A DNA stretch of 64,000 nt from positions 310,001-374,000 of the forward strand of contig OZ244956.1 in the NCBI GenBank assembly GCA_965222505.1. The letters run 5' to 3'. Every line of letters starts with the position of its first letter. Position 1 is the stretch's first letter. The notes under the pieces are model-generated. The model was not told the origin of the DNA. It did not search any database and saw only the letters and a list, made by a program, of their open reading frames with translations. A program made the position numbers and the translations under genes. Below, in pieces: positions 59,660 through 64,000 of this stretch. Origin of the DNA: G965222505 sp965222505. Its GTDB lineage: Bacteria > Bacteroidota > Rhodothermia > Rhodothermales > DATKEJ01.

Positions 59660-60445
59660 TCAATTTTGTCCGGCAACGGGATTCGGGATGGCAACGGCGT
59701 GGCCGACGAAGCTGGCGGCTCCGGCGTAGGAATCGGCGAGGTGGTACACCTGATAACCCAGGCGAAGGAAAAACTCCATGAGGCTTGTTTTGCGCTTCAT
59801 GTAGCTTGTTTCGTTCAGGTCATCAATTTCGTAGATGACGGTTGGGCGATGCGTAAGGATGGTATGGATCATCCCTTTAAGGACGGCTTCTTCAGCGCCT
59901 TCTACATCGATCTTGACCACATTCGGGGGTTTCAACCGGCCATCGGAAATCCAGGCATCAATGGTGATCAGGTTGACGGGGACTTCCTCCTTCACATCCT
60001 GCGGGCGTATGCCTGTAGATACCAGGGTGGCACCGCCGGGATGGACCGTGAGTTGGAGTTTATCTGGCCCGTTGTGGTCGGATACGGCACGTTCAATGAT
60101 GCTGACATTCCAGAACCGATTCCGGCACGCATTCCGATGCACGGCCTGGGCCAGATGGGGCACTGGCTCAAACGCATAGACCATCCCTGTTGCCCCTACG
60201 AGCTTGGCCCCAATCATGGTAAAGAACCCGACATTGGCGCCGATGTCGTAAAATACATCTCCCGTGTTCATCACCCGTGCCAGGGTGTTTTGCACCGGCG
60301 TTTCGTTGGTGCCGAGCATATAATCGAAATTGGCTCCAGCCGGATCAAACCGAAGTCCAGCCCCTACACCTTTTTGGATATTGCGCAATACCTGAAACAC
60401 CAGGCTTCGCACCCAGGACAATTGTCTAAGTACACCTCGCATCAT
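59660..60445 (-). CDS. FkbM-family methyltransferase
   Basis: 261 residues from the ATG giving MMRGVLRQLSWVRSLVF. FkbM hallmarks are GDVFYDIGANVGFFTMIGAKLVGATGMVYAFEPVPHLAQAVHRN (SAM site DIGANVG), VNLITIDAWI and PNVVKIDVEGAEEAVLKGM. FkbM enzymes O-methylate hydroxyl groups of sugars or polyketides. An earlier in-frame start would overlap the upstream gene and is rejected. It starts 4 bases after the stop of the large hypothetical gene, so the two are probably cotranscribed. Confidence 0.87.
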   Translation of the reverse strand: MMRGVLRQLSWVRSLVFQVLRNIQKGVGAGLRFDPAGANFDYMLGTNETPVQNTLARVMNTGDVFYDIGANVGFFTMIGAKLVGATGMVYAFEPVPHLAQAVHRNACRNRFWNVSIIERAVSDHNGPDKLQLTVHPGGATLVSTGIRPQDVKEEVPVNLITIDAWISDGRLKPPNVVKIDVEGAEEAVLKGMIHTILTHRPTVIYEIDDLNETSYMKRKTSLMEFFLRLGYQVYHLADSYAGAASFVGHAVAIPNPVAGQN

Positions 60446-60449
60446 AATT

Positions 60450-62570
60450 CTACTCGTTTTTCGGAAGACCTTTGTGCCCCCATCTGGCTTCGAACCGGCT
60501 AAAGCGGGTACCCGTATCATCCCCAAATTCCCAGTTTACACCAAAACCGATCCTGTTTATTTTCAGCGGCTTCATGCCGGGGTATACGTCGGTCAGTGCG
60601 CGGTACAGCACGGGTTCTCCGTTGACACTGGCCTGATAATGCATCCCATCGAAAACCACCCTGAACGTGAAGGATTGCCCCCAATGGATGCGATCACCGA
60701 TGTTGGCCCAAACCGCACGGTACAAGTCGTCTTCGCCCGCAAAATGGAAGAAGGATGAGATGGCCCGGCCTTCATATCGGTCACTGAAAAAGTTGTTGAT
60801 GATCAGATAGTTGGCCTCATCCTGCCAAAATACCAGCGCACCACGCCCCTTATGTCCTTCCCCTCGTTGGGTCCCCGGCGGTATGACATCTATTTCGACA
60901 TCGGCATAGCCGGGATCATCCCAGGGAAGGGTATACACCGTACGGCCTGGGCAGGGGTGGTCAACATCGGCATCCACGCAGGCTCCACGGGTACCGGTCA
61001 GGTTGATTTCCCCTGTTCCGATGGTACGTTCCCACCGCTTTCCACCGGTTGCCGTAGTGGTCCCTTCCAGCGGACTGGATGATCCATCAAAATGATCTCT
61101 GACGACGACGGGGCCGGAATCCGGTTGCCACGGTGGCCCAAGGTCCAGCTCATCAGGGAGCCTGAGTTCGCGAGGATGGGCTTCAATACTGCGGATGTAC
61201 GATTGGGCTGATGTACCCGTCATGCGTATGCCAATGCCGCAAGCCGTCTGCCCCGTCAGGTCGGAGAATCGTATGCCAAAAACCAGATGCCCATCCAGAT
61301 GAATCCCAAAGGTGGACCCCGTATCCAGCACCTGAAGACTGTAGACGGTATTCGGAGACAGCATCTGGGTGGTGTCCGTTGCGATCACATACCGTTCTCC
61401 CCCTACCGTGTTCACCAGTTGAGCCTGGGTGGGGCCCACTTCAACGGACCAATGGTTTTGGGCATCCTCCACACGCCAGTGCAATCCCATCGTCGAGACG
61501 GTAGCGCCTGTTTCCAGTACGGCATGCACCAGACCCGAGGGCACGGCACCTGAAAGCAAAGCGAGGTTGTGTGTGCCGTGGGTGCTAAGTCCTTTCTCTG
61601 TACGCGTGAATACACCCTGTTCCACGTGCCAGTTGGTACCCATATCCGGAGACGTTTCTTCGAGCATGCCTTCTCCAACACCCCTTTCGGCCAGATGGGC
61701 ACCGCCATACCATGCGGACCAGGCTTGTACATCGGCCACCTGTGCCCCATAAACCCGGCTGTCGATCATAAACCCGCCTTCGCCCAACACACTCTGATGC
61801 ACCCCGGCATATAGTTGTTCATCCGATCCAAAGGGATCAATCCCGACGGGGCGCATATTCGGATACGCTGGCATGCCGTTGGCCCCGGATACAGACGAAA
61901 CGTAATATGCCGCGCCCTGCGCCCTGAGTACGGTCACGTAATAAATGGGAATATTCTGTACGCTTCGGATGACGGGCAATACCCGTTCTCCTACCCGCGT
62001 CCACAGTTCTCCGTTTTCAGGACCTGTGGCGTGCATAATGAAACCGTTTCCTGCCCGCGTGGGGTCTTGTGGACTGTCATCCGGGAACCATCCTACCGCG
62101 AGGTTTTCCGTAACGGCGGGTTTGCTGTAAGGAATGGGTGGATTGGGCGGCACCCGCTTGAGCCATGACGTACCGGTCCGGCGCAAAACCCACCAGGCCA
62201 ATTTACGGACCCAACGTCTGGGAAAAGACTCGAAGAACTCGTCGGTTTGGGAGGTGTTATGACCGTTGATCATGTGGACTGCAAAGACCCGGCCCGGCGT
62301 TCGTGTGTACGGCCCGTAGGCAATCCCATGCCGTCCCCACCCGGCTTTCTGTGGAAAACCCAACCGGAGGGCCCCGTGGTCTATGCCCATCACCCCTTCC
62401 TGGTCGGCGCCATACCGAAGCGCACCGCTTGCACTTCGGCTGCCGATAACCTGACCGGCAGGTACATCAGTACTGAAATCGTCTGTGACCTGAACCGGCA
62501 TCGGACGAAGGTCAGAGGGTGAAGGAGGATGGTGAATCTGTAGCATGACTTTGGAGGGCTGGCCTATCAT
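60450..62570 (-). CDS. Large protein with two concanavalin/LamG-like halves, function unknown
   Basis: 706 residues, no clear signal peptide or membrane segment. It opens MIGQPSKVMLQIHHPPSPS. Two or three beta-sandwich-like modules can be guessed: one starting VTDDFSTDV, one with HWRVEDAQNHWSVEVGPTQAQL, and one starting VVRDHFDGSSSPLEG with GRGALVFWQDEANYLIINNFFSDR and HYQASVNGEPVLYRAL. These FxDxF/G-type starts and 'DEANYLIINNF' patterns are common in LamG/DUF1080-like carbohydrate-binding folds. I do not recognise the family. Its coupling with an FkbM methyltransferase suggests a role with glycans. Confidence 0.6.
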   Translation of the reverse strand: MIGQPSKVMLQIHHPPSPSDLRPMPVQVTDDFSTDVPAGQVIGSRSASGALRYGADQEGVMGIDHGALRLGFPQKAGWGRHGIAYGPYTRTPGRVFAVHMINGHNTSQTDEFFESFPRRWVRKLAWWVLRRTGTSWLKRVPPNPPIPYSKPAVTENLAVGWFPDDSPQDPTRAGNGFIMHATGPENGELWTRVGERVLPVIRSVQNIPIYYVTVLRAQGAAYYVSSVSGANGMPAYPNMRPVGIDPFGSDEQLYAGVHQSVLGEGGFMIDSRVYGAQVADVQAWSAWYGGAHLAERGVGEGMLEETSPDMGTNWHVEQGVFTRTEKGLSTHGTHNLALLSGAVPSGLVHAVLETGATVSTMGLHWRVEDAQNHWSVEVGPTQAQLVNTVGGERYVIATDTTQMLSPNTVYSLQVLDTGSTFGIHLDGHLVFGIRFSDLTGQTACGIGIRMTGTSAQSYIRSIEAHPRELRLPDELDLGPPWQPDSGPVVVRDHFDGSSSPLEGTTTATGGKRWERTIGTGEINLTGTRGACVDADVDHPCPGRTVYTLPWDDPGYADVEIDVIPPGTQRGEGHKGRGALVFWQDEANYLIINNFFSDRYEGRAISSFFHFAGEDDLYRAVWANIGDRIHWGQSFTFRVVFDGMHYQASVNGEPVLYRALTDVYPGMKPLKINRIGFGVNWEFGDDTGTRFSRFEARWGHKGLPKNE

Positions 62571-62609
62571 CTATAAGTCGCCACAGACGAGGCAATAAGC
62601 GGAAAGAAA

Positions 62610-63206
62610 TTACCGCCTTCTTTTGGGAAACCAGGCAAATCCCAGGCCTAGCCGAAACGAGGTGGCATCCGTATCCAAATTTAGGGGGTCCAGGTCTACG
62701 GTTACCCCGCCAAAGCGGGCCTCGGTGTACTCGCCGAGGGTAAGCAATGCCCCTAGGTCAAACCCAAAGACCGGCGAGACGTAATACCGAATGCCGCCTC
62801 CTAAAGAGAGACCGCCCCCGCTTACGATCAATTCGTCTTCCGGTAGATCAAATCCAGAGGCCCGTCCGGTGAGCGCAACATTGACATATGGAACCCACGG
62901 GCTCCGGGGCGACTGAAAATGGATCAACATCCCCAAATCCACATGTACAAGCGCATATTCTTCACTCCGCTCCGGATTGATGCCGGTAGCGGCCAAACTC
63001 AGATAAGCGGTTATCCGGTCGTTGAAGCCATAACCGAGGGTCAAGGCTCCCCCGCCCCCATCATCGGAATCATCCTGATTTTGCAGGGCTTGAGACGTCC
63101 CCTGTAACTGAAATCCCAGCATAAAGCCGCGGGTGTTGGATTTTTGAGCCTGGGCCAAATCTAAAACAGTAAACGTGAGGATCAATAGATAGACCAGCTG
63201 TTTCAT
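62610..63206 (-). CDS. Outer-membrane beta-barrel protein
   Basis: 198 residues with a signal peptide (LVYLLILTFTVLDLAQAQ). The mature part has alternating hydrophobic strands (FMLGFQLQGTS, GALTLGYGFNDRITAYLSL, VPYVNVALTGRASGF, SLGGGIRYYVSPVFGFDLGALL) and ends SFRLGLGFAWFPKRRR, in the style of OmpW/OmpA-like eight-strand barrels. A small porin or structural protein is likely; function unknown. It is flanked by single-gene gaps on both sides. Confidence 0.75.
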   Translation of the reverse strand: MKQLVYLLILTFTVLDLAQAQKSNTRGFMLGFQLQGTSQALQNQDDSDDGGGGALTLGYGFNDRITAYLSLAATGINPERSEEYALVHVDLGMLIHFQSPRSPWVPYVNVALTGRASGFDLPEDELIVSGGGLSLGGGIRYYVSPVFGFDLGALLTLGEYTEARFGGVTVDLDPLNLDTDATSFRLGLGFAWFPKRRR

Positions 63207-63331
63207 AGAGATCGTCGTTCGATTTGAGGAAGGCCCATATGTATCATGTGGCAGAATGGACTGGAGCGCGCTCCAGGTTCAATATACCATTTATCGATCC
63301 CTATTTTATTCTCTTGTTCGACCAAAACGAA

Positions 63332-63365
63332 ACCGGCCCCGCCGTACCAGTACGACGGGGCCGGT
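63332..63365 (-). terminator. Strong GC-rich hairpin, terminator of the spondin-domain gene
   Basis: A 16-bp stem, ACCGGCCCCGCCGTAC against GTACGACGGGGCCGGT with one mismatch, at 63332-63347 and 63350-63365. Read on the minus strand it is followed by TTTCGTTTT. It lies 49 bases past the stop of the spondin-domain gene, which runs toward it. Confidence 0.75.
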
Positions 63366-63413
63366 GTTACAAAGACACGGGTCCTGGGGGGTGGAGACGG
63401 GTCTTTGCCGGGT

Positions 63414-64000
63414 TTATCGCAGGAGCACCATTTTGCGTACCTGCGTCGCTTCACCCACTTGCAAACGATAGAGGTATACCCCGGTTGAAACTTCCTGCCC
63501 CTGGGCATCTCGTCCGTTCCATACGGCTTCGTAGACCCCGGCGTTGGCAGACGTATCCACCAATCGGGCGATTTCCTGTCCGAGGGTATTGAATACGCTC
63601 AACTGTACCGGCCCGGCTTCTTCAAGTGAAAAACGAATCCGGGTCTCCGGGTTGAAGGGGTTCGGGTAGTTTTGATCTAGCGAGAAGTTCTTCGGAAGGT
63701 CGATCAGGTCCTCAATGGCCGTTTCGACCGGCGTAACCGTCACCGAGATCACATCCGAGACTGCGGGATAGGCGAACCCATCATTGATGTTTGCAACCAG
63801 GTCCACAATGCCATTCTCGTCTTCACCGGTATTGCCTGCGGACTGACGCGGCGCTTGATTGGGTCCTTCACCCGGTTCTTCATTGACTTCGGTACCGGCA
63901 TCCCACAGTTCCAGAAACGCCGTGAGGTCTCCACTGATTGGATTGCCATCGGCATCAAAGAGCGGAATGCCCATCTCGCCCGGTGCATAAAAGAGGTCGT
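63414..64000 (-). CDS. Spondin-domain secreted protein with T9SS tail (5' end outside window)
   Basis: The frame is open to the window edge (DLFYAPGEMGIPLFDADG...), so the N terminus is missing; about 195 residues are visible. FLELWDAGTEVNEEPGEGPNQAPRQ is diagnostic for the spondin_N domain of bacterial secreted proteins, followed by a linker and a Por-type sorting tail (NYPNPFNPETRIRFSLEEAG ... STGVYLYRLQVGE ... RKMVLLR). It is expected on the cell surface through type IX secretion. A strong terminator follows the stop. Confidence 0.85.
   Translation of the reverse strand, partial: DLFYAPGEMGIPLFDADGNPISGDLTAFLELWDAGTEVNEEPGEGPNQAPRQSAGNTGEDENGIVDLVANINDGFAYPAVSDVISVTVTPVETAIEDLIDLPKNFSLDQNYPNPFNPETRIRFSLEEAGPVQLSVFNTLGQEIARLVDTSANAGVYEAVWNGRDAQGQEVSTGVYLYRLQVGEATQVRKMVLLR

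Overview
The window looks like a chromosomal segment of a marine-type Bacteroidota bacterium, most likely of the Rhodothermia/Balneolia branch. The evidence is several secreted proteins with Por/type IX secretion (T9SS) C-terminal sorting tails, a DUF2480 protein, a DUF4159/VWA/DUF4175 operon, QueE beside a LuxE-like protein, and a planctomycete-style DUF1549/DUF1553 plus DUF1501 system. Most of the DNA is visibly GC-rich; the stretch from about 54.9 to 57.9 kb is clearly AT-richer. No rRNA, intact tRNA or CRISPR array was found.

Layout. 1-6680 (+): an envelope operon of a DUF4175-like coiled-coil protein (5' end outside the window), a VWA membrane protein, a caspase-like (clan CD, C13-like) peptidase and a DUF4159 protein. 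6.7-17.7 kb: housekeeping genes, namely a ComEA-like protein, RecO, a cysteine desulfurase, DUF2480, a small T9SS protein, LuxE-like/QueE, two thioredoxin-fold proteins, a PfkB kinase, a c-type cytochrome lipoprotein, FolB-FolK and a deoxynucleoside kinase. 17.8-23.9 kb: envelope polysaccharide genes (flippase-like protein, glycosyltransferase, polysaccharide deacetylase, a deleted second glycosyltransferase, then a WbpB/WbpD/WbpE-like trio on the other strand). 24.1-33.6 kb: a zinc-ribbon protein, a MerC protein, a giant VWA/T9SS protein, an M19 dipeptidase, a phospholipase-C-like protein and an acyl-CoA oxidase with a TerB-like front end. 33.6-38.6 kb (-): a four-gene operon (DAACS symporter, two M29-like proteins, an S41 protease) that looks like a peptide or amino-acid scavenging unit. 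38.6-44.9 kb (-): PSD1 cytochrome, DUF1501, and DUF2231-cytochrome-LRR. 45-47.4 kb (+): a BlaI repressor and a BlaR1-like M56 protease carrying HEAT repeats, with a readable promoter and palindrome. 47.4-53.2 kb: a second cysteine desulfurase, PdxA and three methyltransferases.

53.24-59.31 kb reads as a small degenerate integrative island. Its left end carries the 3' half of a tRNA-Arg(ACG) gene followed by the C-terminal remnant of a tyrosine integrase. Inside are an IS3-family element, an AT-rich secreted metalloprotease whose 5' end was cut off by that IS, and a RES-Xre toxin-antitoxin pair. The right end shows a matching att core (TACGGATCAG). Joining the two ends would rebuild a continuous tRNA anticodon arm plus 3' half, as expected of an attP, while the flanks are not tRNA; this suggests insertion at a secondary site. 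An arm-plus-core repeat occurs twice around the toxin-antitoxin pair, which suggests tandem accretion.

A second notable signal is an 86-87 bp palindromic repeat family with about 30 bp inverted termini, present four times (9317, 10809, 17745, 58072) and always packed tightly against gene ends. The remainder (59.7-64 kb) holds an FkbM methyltransferase, a large secreted-type protein of unknown function, a beta-barrel protein and the tail of a spondin-domain T9SS protein that runs off the window.
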